DNA of 64,000 bases, from assembly GCF_921293095.1 (NCBI RefSeq), contig NC_060253.1, positions 83,427,992 to 83,491,991 on the forward strand, in the 5' to 3' direction. Position 1 is the first letter of the stretch. The number at the start of each line of letters is the position of its first letter. Of the stretch, positions 12,201 through 21,200 are shown piece after piece. The stretch is from Ischnura elegans. Taxonomy: Eukaryota > Arthropoda > Insecta > Odonata > Coenagrionidae. A model generated the notes under the pieces. That model saw only the letters and a list, made by a program, of their open reading frames with translations. It searched no databases and had not been told where the DNA came from. A program made the position numbers and the translations under genes.

Positions 12201-12605
12201 GGAACGCCCCTTTCTTACCTCAAGTTGGTAATGTTGCCAGTGCATGGCCACTTAGAGGCAATTAGCTCTGATGTGATCATTTTCTATCTACTAAGATATA
12301 CTGGATGAAACGTTTGCAAAAACTATGTTGGTTACAGTGTGAAACAATGCTTTGAAAATTCCCAGAAATCTCAGAATTCAAAGCTATAAAAATCCTTTGA
12401 ATAAATAAATGTATGTATTTAGCTAAAACTAGATGAGGATTTACTGATGAAGGGAAACGTATCCCTTTTAAAAATCTATTTTTTCTTTGTCTTCACAGGT
12501 GATGTGATCAACATTCATGATAAGCAAGCTGATGGATGGTGGCTAGGAGAGTTGAATGGCACAATTGGAATATTTCCAGCCACATATGTTGAAGAAATCA
12601 AGTGA
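269..12605 (+). CDS. Nost: NOSTRIN-like F-BAR and SH3 domain protein (5' end outside window)
   Basis: Eleven exons: 269-412, 1910-2102, 2732-2893, 4135-4223, 5194-5329, 6370-6537, 7397-7549, 9261-9413, 10365-10488, 11038-11196, 12499-12605 (stop TGA). All junctions are GT-AG and phases join, giving 528 codons. The first visible residues ([18 protein letters not shown]) fall inside the F-BAR helix bundle; the start codon and roughly the first 40-50 residues lie upstream. The last two exons encode an SH3 domain ([36 protein letters not shown]). A middle block (MNRERRRQ then [19 protein letters not shown]) matches the HR1-like region of human NOSTRIN. F-BAR proteins bind curved membranes; in vertebrates NOSTRIN links eNOS and dynamin/N-WASP to membranes, and a trafficking role here is inferred. 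The third exon adds a Ser/Asn/His-rich insert. Order and similarity to NOSTRIN make this firm; the gene symbol is by orthology. Confidence 0.93.
896..1029. repeat. Palindrome with hammerhead-like core (Penelope-type end)
   Basis: An inverted repeat, arms about 896-931 and 993-1029 (both reading TGATGCACAAAGG inwards), encloses a spacer. On the minus strand at 964-989 the spacer reads CAGATGA, one base, a GATAC/GTATT stem, then GAAAC. Sequence after the right arm (CCACCATGTTACGCC) resembles that after the palindrome at 6810-6988, so both belong to one family. The same CTGATGA-N-stem-GAAAC pattern flanks the Penelope-like elements near 58-60 kb. Assignment to a Penelope-like terminal repeat is inferred; no reverse transcriptase is attached. 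Confidence 0.5.
1085..1640 (-). mobile_element. LINE reverse-transcriptase C-terminal fragment
   Basis: Read on the minus strand, the stretch encodes, with several stops and frameshifts, a tail typical of insect non-LTR retrotransposons: [11 protein letters not shown], then [19 protein letters not shown], then [20 protein letters not shown]. The same tail occurs on the + strand at 17311-17499, so the two are copies of one family. It is a decayed fragment inside a NOSTRIN intron, antisense to the gene. Confidence 0.65.
2229..2515 (+). mobile_element. hAT-type MITE, family A, copy 1
   Basis: A 287-bp non-autonomous element starting CAGTGGCACAGCTAAGG. It is flanked by a perfect 8-bp target duplication, ATTCTGAG, at 2221-2228 and 2516-2523. 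Interior blocks (GAGCTCAGAGAAAAATTTAAG, CACCATTTTGAACCATTT, GGGTATTCCATACCCCC) recur at 4659-4986, 34059-34367 and, inverted, 40687-41003. The 8-bp duplication and CAG ends point to the hAT superfamily. It has no coding capacity and lies in a NOSTRIN intron. Confidence 0.85.
3826..4075 (+). mobile_element. tRNA-derived SINE
   Basis: An A-box-like TAGTTGGTACAGC followed after a tRNA-like distance by a B-box-like GGTTCAAATATT, and then an unrelated tail. The cloverleaf is too diverged for a functional tRNA, so this is a SINE in a NOSTRIN intron. The 3' boundary is approximate. Confidence 0.5.
4659..4986 (+). mobile_element. hAT-type MITE, family A, copy 2
   Basis: 328 bp, starting CAGTGGCGCAGCGAGG and ending with the imperfect complement (rc CAGAGGCGCAGCTAGG), so about 16-bp terminal inverted repeats. 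It is flanked by a perfect 8-bp duplication, CTTGAGAG, at 4651-4658 and 4987-4994. This is the best-preserved copy and defines the family. Confidence 0.9.
5644..5702. repeat. Intronic hairpin
   Basis: A 59-nt imperfect palindrome: 13 perfect end pairs (ATTCCCAACTTCC with GGAAGTTGGGAAT), a short mismatch, GTAC/GTAC, then CATAATT/AATTATG around a tiny loop. It lies in a NOSTRIN intron. It could be a small transposon remnant or a miRNA-like hairpin; nothing else supports either. Confidence 0.6.
6560..6670 (+). mobile_element. tRNA-derived SINE fragment
   Basis: GGTTAGGTGGCCAAAGTGCT resembles an A box and CCAGGTTTAAATCCCAG a B box, spaced as in a tRNA. It follows directly after the NOSTRIN exon ending at 6537. 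No functional cloverleaf. Confidence 0.5.
6692..7235. mobile_element. piggyBac-like MITE (decayed)
   Basis: Left end CCCTTTTAGCTCGG and right end complement CCCTCTTAGTGC form imperfect inverted repeats; the right side abuts TTAA and the left a decayed ATAA. The left 80 bases resemble 30084-30166, where the end is preceded by an intact TTAA. TTAA duplication is the piggyBac hallmark. The large palindrome 6810-6988 lies inside it. Confidence 0.45.
6810..6988. repeat. Large palindrome with hammerhead-like core
   Basis: Arms of about 75 bp (6810-6884 and 6914-6988) are near-perfect reverse complements and share AAGAACTTTGTGCTTTCAC. The left arm and spacer on the minus strand contain CTGATGA, one base, a GACGT/ACGTT stem, then GAAAC. 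Followed by CACCAAGTTACACC, resembling the sequence after the palindrome at 896-1029. It reads as two inverted copies of one Penelope-type terminal repeat. Confidence 0.6.
8016..8285 (+). mobile_element. hAT-type MITE, family B
   Basis: 270 bp starting CATTGGTGTAACTATGG and ending CCTAGTTACGCCACCATA, an inverted-repeat pair. It is flanked by the perfect 8-bp duplication GTTCCAAA (8008-8015, 8286-8293). Its ends resemble the element at 32317-32605. A NOSTRIN intron insertion, non-coding. Confidence 0.8.
9414..10364 (+). other. NOSTRIN intron without recognised element
   Basis: AT-rich intron. I see no exon, RNA gene or bounded repeat in it. Confidence 0.5.
11357..11938. mobile_element. pogo/Tigger-like MITE
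   Basis: 582 bp with inverted ends CAGTGGAACCTTGTTAAAT and (rc of right) CAGTGCAACCTTGATAAAA, flanked by TA on both sides (11355-11356, 11939-11940). Ends of the form CAGTGGAACCTCG plus TA duplication are typical of Tigger/pogo elements. A further inverted pair (GCTATAGCGAG) lies just inside. No transposase; it sits in the intron before the last NOSTRIN exon. Confidence 0.8.
12037..12076 (+). repeat. TAA-rich microsatellite
   Basis: An interrupted run of TAA trinucleotides in the last NOSTRIN intron. Confidence 0.7.
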
Positions 12606-12930
12606 GGAAGTCCTTTTGATGTTATTCCATCATCTGTATATGTTTTTACAAAAAATAACAAGTACGCTAATCATCTTGTTGACCAATTGTACCAAAGGTG
12701 CCTGCTTCCATGGGAAAAGATGATTCACAAAATGAAGTCTGTGCTCATTGTTTGAGTTGTTATTTTTACTTCAGTGAAAGAACTTGTTATAACTTTTTAA
12801 CTGAGATGAATTCAAAATGTTTGTCTTCCAGCTAAGTTGTAGCTTCAAAGTGAGCTATACAAAGCTGCATAACATTGTAAATAGGTAATTGTTTTGTACA
12901 TAATAATGAAACTAAGATTTTATTGTCATA

Positions 12931-12936
12931 AATAAA
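12931..12936 (+). terminator. Polyadenylation signal of NOSTRIN
   Basis: AATAAA about 330 bases after the NOSTRIN stop codon; the natural 3'-UTR end. Confidence 0.7.
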
Positions 12937-13045
12937 TATATCTATACACATAATAGAAAAAATTGTGACTATTTTCAGTATCTTGTGTTACACCGATTGG
13001 GATAGTGCTTGGTTTGTTCTGGTGAATGACGATTTCAGGAAACTC

Positions 13046-13137
13046 AAGTGGCCTCGTGGGTATAGCATTGGGTTACTGATTGAGGGGTTCATGGATCAAA
13101 TCCCAAGTGAAGTCTTTGAATTTTTGCAATGAAAATA
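13046..13137 (+). mobile_element. tRNA-derived SINE fragment
   Basis: GGCCTCGTGGGTATAGCATTG (A-box region) and GGATCAAATCCCAAG (B-box region) at tRNA spacing, directly left of the hAT-like element at 13146. Confidence 0.5.
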
Positions 13138-13338
13138 CTCAAGGTGAGTGGGGTAGCCAGGAATTTTTTCGGGGGGTCCAAAACCAGGGGGAAAATTTTT
13201 TTAAAAACAGGGTACGAAGTAAAGGGTTTTAAACTAATTTTAACACTTTTTATAATCGAAAACACCTCATTTGTCAAAGAAATATTTTGTAAATTCATGA
13301 TTTTTTAAATATTTTGTATTCTTTTATGAAGGAAAGTA

Positions 13339-14524
13339 CAGCAGACTCCCGATTATCCGGCTGCGGTATATCCGTGTTGCGGATTATCCGTGCATGATTT
13401 TCACTCTCGCTCAATTTTTTCCGCGATCTTTATAAAAAAATAAAATAGGATGCAAAATCATCGGAATTACTGCATTAATGCGAGGATAGACTGGGCTTAT
13501 TATTTCCGTTAGAATCCCCTTCGTAAAACAGAAGCGATTGCGGGCTAGCTGCATTCACAGGAGCACTGTGTTCTTGTTTTCCAAACCTCGCAGGGCACGA
13601 CCTCACTCCTTGATCACTGATACAAGTCCCGCAGCAGTTGCAGCCCGGGCAACTTGTGCAAGATGCGACTACATGGCGTGGTGCCTGAAAGTATAGTTTC
13701 GGATGTCGAGCAGTGATTTTGAAGCATTCGTGCAAACCACTTTTCAGTATCTGTGATCATGCAGCCACGGACGTGTGGTTTTCAAAACCAGGTCTTACAT
13801 GGAGCATCAATAATATGAGTACAACCATGTTATTGCCGCTAAAAACACTGCGGTCCTCTTAGGCCCCTATTAGCCGAGGCAACCAGATGCGCCACTGGTG
13901 GCGCGTCCGGTGGAACTGGTCAGTCGTGGGGCATAGAATCAAATGAGTCCTACTAGCCAAGGCAACCAGACGCACCACCAGACTTTCCACCAAAACCAGT
14001 CACCTGAGCCCTGCAACCGCGCCTTCCACCTTGGGTTGCTCAGGCCCCTATCAGCCGAGGCAACCAGACGCGCCACCGGTTGCGCCTCTGGTTGCCTCGG
14101 CTAATAGGGGCCTAAGTGCGCGGATAGGATACTACAACAATTGAGATCAGATATCTTTCGCAGTGACGCAGCGTACATCAGGCCCCTATTAGCCGAGGCA
14201 ACCAGACGCGCCACCAGACTTTCCACCGAAACCAGTCGCCTGAGCCCCGTAACCGCGCCTTCCACCTTGGGTTGCTCAGGCCCCTATTAGCCGAGGCAAC
14301 CAGACGCGCCACCGGTGGTGCGTCTGGTTGCCTCGGCTAATAGGGGCCTTAGTGAACCCAGAAAGCAATCTAAAATAACAGAAAATATGCGTAAACAATA
14401 ATAAGTTGTTCGATGTACCTTAATTATGAATATTAAAAAAAAGGTAAAGTTTGGGTTATCCATGTTTTCCAATTATTCGTGCCATCTCTCCCCATCATTA
14501 ACCCGGATAATCGGGAGTGTACTA
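13339..14524. mobile_element. pogo/Tigger-like MITE nested in the hAT-like element
   Basis: 1186 bp, with ends sharing ACTCCCGATTATCCGG in inverted orientation and TA on each side (13337-13338, 14525-14526). No transposase reading frame. It contains the hairpin-forming unit array 13861-14349. The ends fit the Tigger/pogo branch of Tc1/mariner. Confidence 0.85.
13861..14349. repeat. Cluster of a 36-bp unit forming two 72-bp hairpins
   Basis: The unit AGGCCCCTATTAGCCGAGGC (continuing CAACCAGACGCGCCACC) starts at 13861, about 13948 (diverged), 14042, 14180 and 14278 on the + strand, and ends inverted at 14113 and 14349. Adjacent inverted copies make near-perfect 72-bp hairpins at 14042-14113 and 14278-14349. 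The repeats are GC-rich in an AT-rich setting. Probably two copies of a MITE with long inverted ends inside the pogo-like element. Confidence 0.75.
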
Positions 14525-14600
14525 TAATTGTGTTTTTTATATTTTGGGTGGGGTCCGAAACCCCCCGGACATCCCGCCTTGCTATGCCACTGCTCATGGT

Positions 14601-15849
14601 TTGAGATGGCCTCTGGAAAGAAACTTGCCTCTATTCCCTGAATATAAGGCATGTCATGCTTTTTGACTTGGTAGCATCCGATTGTGATCAAAAGAATGAC
14701 AATTGAATTTCCAATACGTAGTACCATCATGTACTATACAGTATCCACAGTACTAAAGTCACAAACACCTGCGATAAGTGCTAGATGACTCCTCTGTTAG
14801 ATGTAGGTCATAAATTGCCATATGATATCAAAGTCCATGGTCATCAAATGAACTAGAAATCAAAGTAACTTGATCAGTGGAGCTTTTGAAAATTCCTTTA
14901 GTTTGGAGTGACTTCTGTCCTCACCAACAGAAATCAGCCTTTTTGTCGAAGTGAACTGAATGAGTGAATCATGTACATACAGTCTTAGCAATGGCTTTTA
15001 GATTGCAGAGTAGATAATTTTGATACTGGATTAATCTATTCTCTAAAATTTGGCTCATTGGTGGAAGGATAGGAAGTTGGTGACCATGAACATTTTTTTT
15101 GCATGTGCAGAATTAGGGAAAGACTTCCTCCTCAATTGATTAATCTTCTCTTCTACCTCTTTACTTCTTTCTGTAGTTAACATTGGTGTTTTATTGAGAT
15201 GTGTTAATGCTGTTGAGGAGGAGAATACGAGCTATTTTCCTTGCACCTTGTTGATCTCCTTTTTTGTAGTGTTTTCCAGGAACCACCAAACTGGATTAAA
15301 TACTCAAGACTTACACACAAACAGATTTATTCTCTTATCTACACATTACACAGCACATATACTGGCTTCATGGTCTCCACAATTCCATGGTTGCCACATT
15401 GTGTGGCCACCAAGAACTCTATAGAAAACAGCTTCAACACAGAATGCAGTACACCACACTTATGTGTAGCAGGAGAACATGCATTAGTTAAAAGGCCTCT
15501 ATATCCACTATCCATACACCTGTGGGCTTCATGATAATAGGTCATCTTCTATTTCAAACCAAATCTATTATTTCCTATAGCAATGGCTTAAAAAGGGCTT
15601 GGCTTTGGAGGTCGATGGATCAGATGGAATAATGCACTACACCTGGTAAACCGAGGCCTGGGTGTATTAATTACAGAAACTTATTAGAATTTGTCAATTA
15701 TGCAAATAAACTGCTAATTTGAATAGGTAACTAAGAGAGGCCAATTTAAATCCTACAACATTGAAACAGCTAAGTCTTTTCTTAACCTTTGTGCACCTAC
15801 AACATTTGGTAACAGTATTTCAAACTAGAAGGATGGCTTTGACAAGAAT
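14601..15849. other. Intergenic, nothing recognised
   Basis: Between NOSTRIN and Rab18. No exon, RNA gene or bounded repeat that I can support. Confidence 0.5.
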
Positions 15850-17510
15850 GCCTTTTTTTTAAGAAGAAAGTGAAGTCAAAAAGATTGATATGTGAGCTTC
15901 TATCTTAAGATCCAAATTTGATGCTACAGTTAAGGACCTACAGATAAATGAAACGTATGGAATTAATCATATTTCTGCTGCACTTATTAAAAATGCAGTG
16001 GAAAAGACATAAGCTCAGCTCTACCAAACTATCTGCGGCTTGTACATAACAGAAAACATTCTAGGGACTTCGGAAAGAACATCATCATCCCTAATCCCTA
16101 TAGAAGAGAGCTGAGATGTGCAAAGATTTTGGGATCATTAATGTAACGACTCATGCATCTAAGATATTACCTAGAATCCTCTTCAAAAGAATAGAATGGA
16201 AATCAGATGAGTTTCTGAATGGAGATTAATTCAGGGCAAACTACTGTTGTGCCGCCCTCCTGCTGGGGGGGTTGGTATGGAATACTCCCTATTAAACCAG
16301 GGAACCTCCCACAGGAATTTTTTATTATTCCCATGGGAAGTTCCCTTAATATTGAATTCATAAAATCTGAAAACAAATTTATTTTGCTGCTTTTTGCATT
16401 TATAGTCACCTCCTTAACTACGTTGCCCCATGCAGTCACTCAGATTGCCCAGCCCTTTTAATTAGTCAATTAGGCTGCTCATGGAGAAGAAAATGAATAA
16501 GAACAAACCTAAATTCAAACCTTGTTTCAGGAATTGGAAAAAAATTTGTTGGCTGTACCGGACCAGGTAGTATGGACTGCTGAGCATGCTAGCAAATTGC
16601 AATTTGCAAATTATGCGACTAGCAGTCCAAGTCGTGTGCACGGTGCCACAGCTGGAACTAGCCAAGGTGATAACTTTTACGGAGTCACCCGCAATGTGCA
16701 AATTGTATGAAAAAAAAATTTCCTCAGTGGGAGAATGACACCTCGTTAGCTTCTGGCTAAAGCACTCAGTCAGAAATCGAGGGATCCGCGTTCGAATCCC
16801 GGTCAATGCAAATGATTTTTCCTCTCTGTATTTTCCCAAAACATAAGTACTTGTCTGCACAGGAAGAGGATAGGTGGAGACTAATCTGAAACCAGGAAAC
16901 CATCAACTTGAAGAGTTCTGCTAATCGGGTAGCGGAGTGTCCAACGATGAAAGACGTAAGAAGAAAATGGTCAGCAAAATAGCACAAGCAAAGAGGGTAT
17001 TCCACAAAAAGAGTAGTCTTCCTATTACTGAAAATACGTATAAGTATTCAAGGAAGGAAGCAATTTATTAGGACATGCATTTGAAGTGTGCTTATTTTAT
17101 GGTATTGCAATGAGGCTTGGATGACGACGAGCAGTGAAGAAATCAAAGTTGTAAGCTTACGATACGTAGTGCTGCCGAATAATGATGAAGATCAAATGAA
17201 TAGATAGTGTGAGTAATGCGTAAGTTCTAGTAAGTAAGGCACGAATCGATGAGTAGGAGAGATGAGAAGTCTTATAAGGTAGAAAACAGGACAATTCAAT
17301 CGGCCACATCATGAGACACAATATAATAACGAAATTTATAATTGAAGGACAGGTGGAAGGGAAGAATGGCAGAGGTAGGCCACAGATGAGATACATAGAG
17401 CAGGTGATTAAGGATGTAAAGAAGGAGACTTATATTGGAGTTGAAAGATTGGCTGACAGGAGAATTGCATATATGGAGAGGTGCGGCAAATTAGTTTAAG
17501 GATTGATGAC
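15850..17510 (+). mobile_element. Decayed LINE with internal insertions
   Basis: 15990-16200 encodes broken reverse-transcriptase sequence (ASKILPRILFKRIEWKSDEF, resembling the conserved KIL..I...RM segment). 16980-17499 continues with the tail of the same protein, ending in an open stretch ([20 protein letters not shown] and VKKETYIGVERLADRR). 16216-16980 is foreign and includes a tRNA-derived SINE. Same family as 1085-1640. Confidence 0.6.
16733..16830 (+). mobile_element. tRNA-derived SINE head
   Basis: GTTAGCTTCTGGCTAAAGCAC (A box) and GCGTTCGAATCCCGGTC (perfect B box) at tRNA spacing. The acceptor arms do not pair convincingly, so a SINE rather than a tRNA gene. Confidence 0.6.
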
Positions 17511-18290
17511 TGCTGATGGTGATGTAGCTTAGACAGGTGAGTGCTATATGTGGCCAAACATTTCGAGCTCACTTATGAATATGTATGCCCGATTTCAGAG
17601 GATAAATATGAAGGAGATTTTTATCTATCCTCTTAAATTTTATTTCGGCAATTATCACAGATAAAGTTTTCTCTTCATTAGTTGGAAAATTGCAGCCAGT
17701 CAAAGAAAATTATTAAATATAAACGACTAAAATATTTGAGGTACAAACTGTAAAACTCCGCAACTATGGCATTTTTTATGATATCAACAGCTCATGGAGC
17801 TTCTCTGTTTATTTGATTTCCAACTCAAGGCAGCAGTTAACGGATGAAAATGTGAGTCTGAATTGCCGTTTATCTCTAAATTAGTATCAGACAGATAGAA
17901 TGCATTCATAAATAAACTCTAACTCAAAGGAAAAGGCTGTCTTATTTACTTACAGTTATCATCTTTAAAAAACTATTCAAACTTTCATAAGCTTCGCGTA
18001 CGTTCACTGCCAGCGCTGACAGCGGTGATTATTAAAACTGTATAAGGCAAGCCCTATCAGACATTGCGTCGTTTAAAAAACCGTTTATGAAACAATCGAC
18101 AGAAGTGAAGCGCTCTCGCGTCTGAGTCAAGGTTAGTGCTAAATGCCAAGAATTGATGTAAACATTTCTTTCGATATCGAATCGGGCTCTTCCCGCTGCA
18201 TTTAGAAGAGGAAAATAAGTTGAATTATACTGGCGTTCACTAATGCTGCATCGACTACAATTGTAATTTGATTTCTCTGCCATCCTAGCC
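17511..18290 (+). promoter_or_regulatory. Upstream region and 5' UTR of Rab18
   Basis: Contains the promoter and 5' UTR by position only. No clear TATA box or initiator stands out. Confidence 0.35.
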
Positions 18291-21200
18291 ATGTCTGGCG
18301 TAGAGGATGAAGTCAACGTTTTGACGACGTTGAAAATTTTAATTATTGGTGACTGTGGTGTCGGAAAATCCAGGTAATTATGCTTCACTCTTTCATCACT
18401 TTTTCTATGTTTCATCTTAAGGTGTGTTTCATTGTTATAACTTTAATTTCATAATTCTCTTTTAGCCTCTTGCTGAGATTTTCGGAAGATAAATTTGATA
18501 TAAATCAAGAAGTCACGATGGGGTTGGATTTTAAACATAAGTTAATTACGATTGATGACAATGTTGTTAGGCTGGCTATTTGGGTATGTGGTTTTTTTGT
18601 AGTTGGTATGTAGGTTACTTTTTGTTTATTTATCATCCTAATGTGACATTTAAATTTCAGGATACTGCTGGAAATGAAAGATTTCGTGCCCTAACCCCAA
18701 ATTTTTATCGAGGAGCCCAAGGTGTGATTCTAGTTTATGATGTAACCGAGCGTAGTTCGTTTATGAAACTTGAGTGGTGGTTGAACGAGCTGGAAACATT
18801 TGCTACGAGTGATGATATCGTGAAAATAGTCGTTGGGAATAAAATTGATAAGGCAAGTATTCTTCGGCCGTGTGCCTTATAATCCTGAATTTTATAGATT
18901 CATGCTGCTATAGTGACATTATTTGTTAAGGCACTTTAGAAAATTATTCCCGTTTTGGACCGTTTGTTTGTGCTCTCTTGCATGTATCACAGGACAATAA
19001 TACTTTCGTAGTTTTAAACTCTTATAATTTGTGGTGTTATTTTCCGTACATAGTTGCAATTTTTTTAGTCCTATCACTACCGGAGCACCGTTACGGTCAT
19101 TTTTACCACAGTTCATAATTCCACTGGCCACTACTTAAGAATGACCCCTTCTTTAGAATTTGTTATCTTTTGAGAATATGCTGTGGTGACTTAATTTAAT
19201 TTTAAGAAGACTTTATTTTGGTTCATTCATTCTAGTATTGGGCAATTTATTTCTTTAAAGAAATTTCTGCTACTTAGAATGCTGGAGTGGTCATTTTGAC
19301 TACAGGTGAAACATATGAAGAATGATAACCCTTGTTTGTTGTCATATACAATTTATTACCTTAGAACGTTACAATTAGAAAGGGATCATATTAATTTATG
19401 CATGTTATCAATATTAAAACTCGTATAGCACATTCAATTAGAGGTGGGGGAGTTGGAGGTGTATCTTCAACCATGAAACACAAGACTAAAACGCTATCAT
19501 CAGTACATGCTTTCTGTGGAGTGGGTTATTTCTATTCAAGTCAAAGGGACCTATGGGTCCAAAGCTTTGTGGGGAGGGGTCTCAAGAATGTTCTCCTTTT
19601 TTTCTATAGTTATTCCTTCCCTCTTCTCTCTCTCATGGGTCTGCAATGTATATACTGCTAGCAGGCCACTTATTATTAGCAGTCGCTTACTCAAGTTAGG
19701 GAATAGGTTAGTGACATTGCTGCCATTGTTGTAATATCGCCGGCCTCGCTGGCGGCAGAGTAAAGTCCTCGCCTGCCAAACAGGAGGTCGCGGGTTCGAG
19801 TCCTGCACAAGTAAGTTGCCCCTATCCGGGGAATGGTTGTTTGTGTACATTAATTTCTTAACATGTTAATAACGCCAATGTAAAAGGCCGTATAGAGCTG
19901 TTTTCGGTGCTATGGATATAATTAAATAAATATCTGTGCAAGGCAGGTGAATTTAAATAAATAGCGATAAATATATTGTTGCAACGATCATCAAATTAGC
20001 TGTACAAATCTGGGGCATTATAGAAAAAAAATAGCATGAACTTTAAACCTCTGTGTCTCTCTGCTAAAATAAAACAGAAAACCATCAAACACACTATCAA
20101 AATTTAATTGAGTTATTTATTAGCTGCATCGATGTTTTTTGTAGATTCTTTTTCTTTATTCCATATTATATCTACATTTTATTTTTCAACCCGTGATGTC
20201 TTCATCCATTATTCACGGCTAGAGGTCCCTCAATATGGGGAAAATGCATTTGTACTTCAAAACATACTTGTACTACAAAGAAATTTGTGTGTATCAATGT
20301 GTGTTTTTCTCTAGTATTCTCTCTCTTACTTGATGTGCCTGGAAAATTATTTTGTGGATTGTCTTTGGGATCCAGTTTCCAGCATTGATTGTGAAATGAG
20401 AACAAAAGAATCAACAACCACCCCATATTAACTTGTGTCCTAGTAAAAGTAACTGCGCAGTAATTATTTATAATTATAACCACCCACTTTATTATGTATA
20501 CATACCTGTTTTTTATTTTGTCTGTCGTAGCAAATTTATTGGTTATATAAAAAATGGGTCACTATGTGCTTGTAAATTATGATTTTTTATCTTCATTTTC
20601 AATAGGAAAATCGGAAGGTCACGAGGGATGAAGGACTACAGTTTGCCAAAAGGCATGCAACTTTATTTATTGAGTCTAGCGCTCAGACTCGTGAAGGTGT
20701 ACAGTATGCTTTTGAGGAGCTTGTTCAAAAGGTCAGTTCATTTGCATTTCCTCGTGCTGTATTCACTCAACTAAGTTACTCTCTTTAGTAATTTTCACTT
20801 GCTCCTGCAATGCTGGTGCCTGCATTGGCATTGAATGCCATGCAATCAAATGGAAGATATAACATGTTGTCCAGTACTGCACCAGCAAGTAATGAAAGTG
20901 ATAATAATTTTATTCCTTATGATGGAAATAATATTTGAAGCATGCATGCATGCATTTACATTCTGCAGGCAATCCCCTTAGGTATTTTCGGGCAGTCATC
21001 ATTGTTTTAAGATCATTTTTTCACTTAACTTGCTCTTATTTTATCTCCAGTAAAGATGAATATTCAATACAAAACATATAGAAAATACCTACTTTGGAAA
21101 ATTGCAGAATTGGGCTTATTTTATTTTTGGGCATTTTCTTAATCTATATTATTACATTCCGGCAGTTTCCAGAGGCCCTGAAGCCATTTTCGGCACCAGT

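Larger units (their letters stand above)
13146..14592. mobile_element. hAT-like element split by a nested pogo-like element
   Basis: Left end GAGTGGGGTAGCCAGG and right end GCTATGCCACTG are inverted counterparts, flanked by CTCAAGGT (13138-13145) and CTCATGGT (14593-14600), a 7/8 target duplication. Its own sequence is 13146-13338 plus 14525-14592; the rest is the insertion 13339-14524. Related ends and interiors occur at 30167-30390 and 63205-63483. Confidence 0.8.

Noticed and set aside
13861-14349. CRISPR-like repeat array
   Set aside because: Units occur in both orientations with irregular spacing inside a transposon in a eukaryotic genome.
18032-18415. 127-codon antisense open frame over the Rab18 start
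   Set aside because: Overlaps Rab18 exon 1 and its promoter on the opposite strand with no recognisable domain.
19739-19811. Functional tRNA gene
   Set aside because: A and B boxes are good but the arms do not form a proper cloverleaf, and a SINE body follows.
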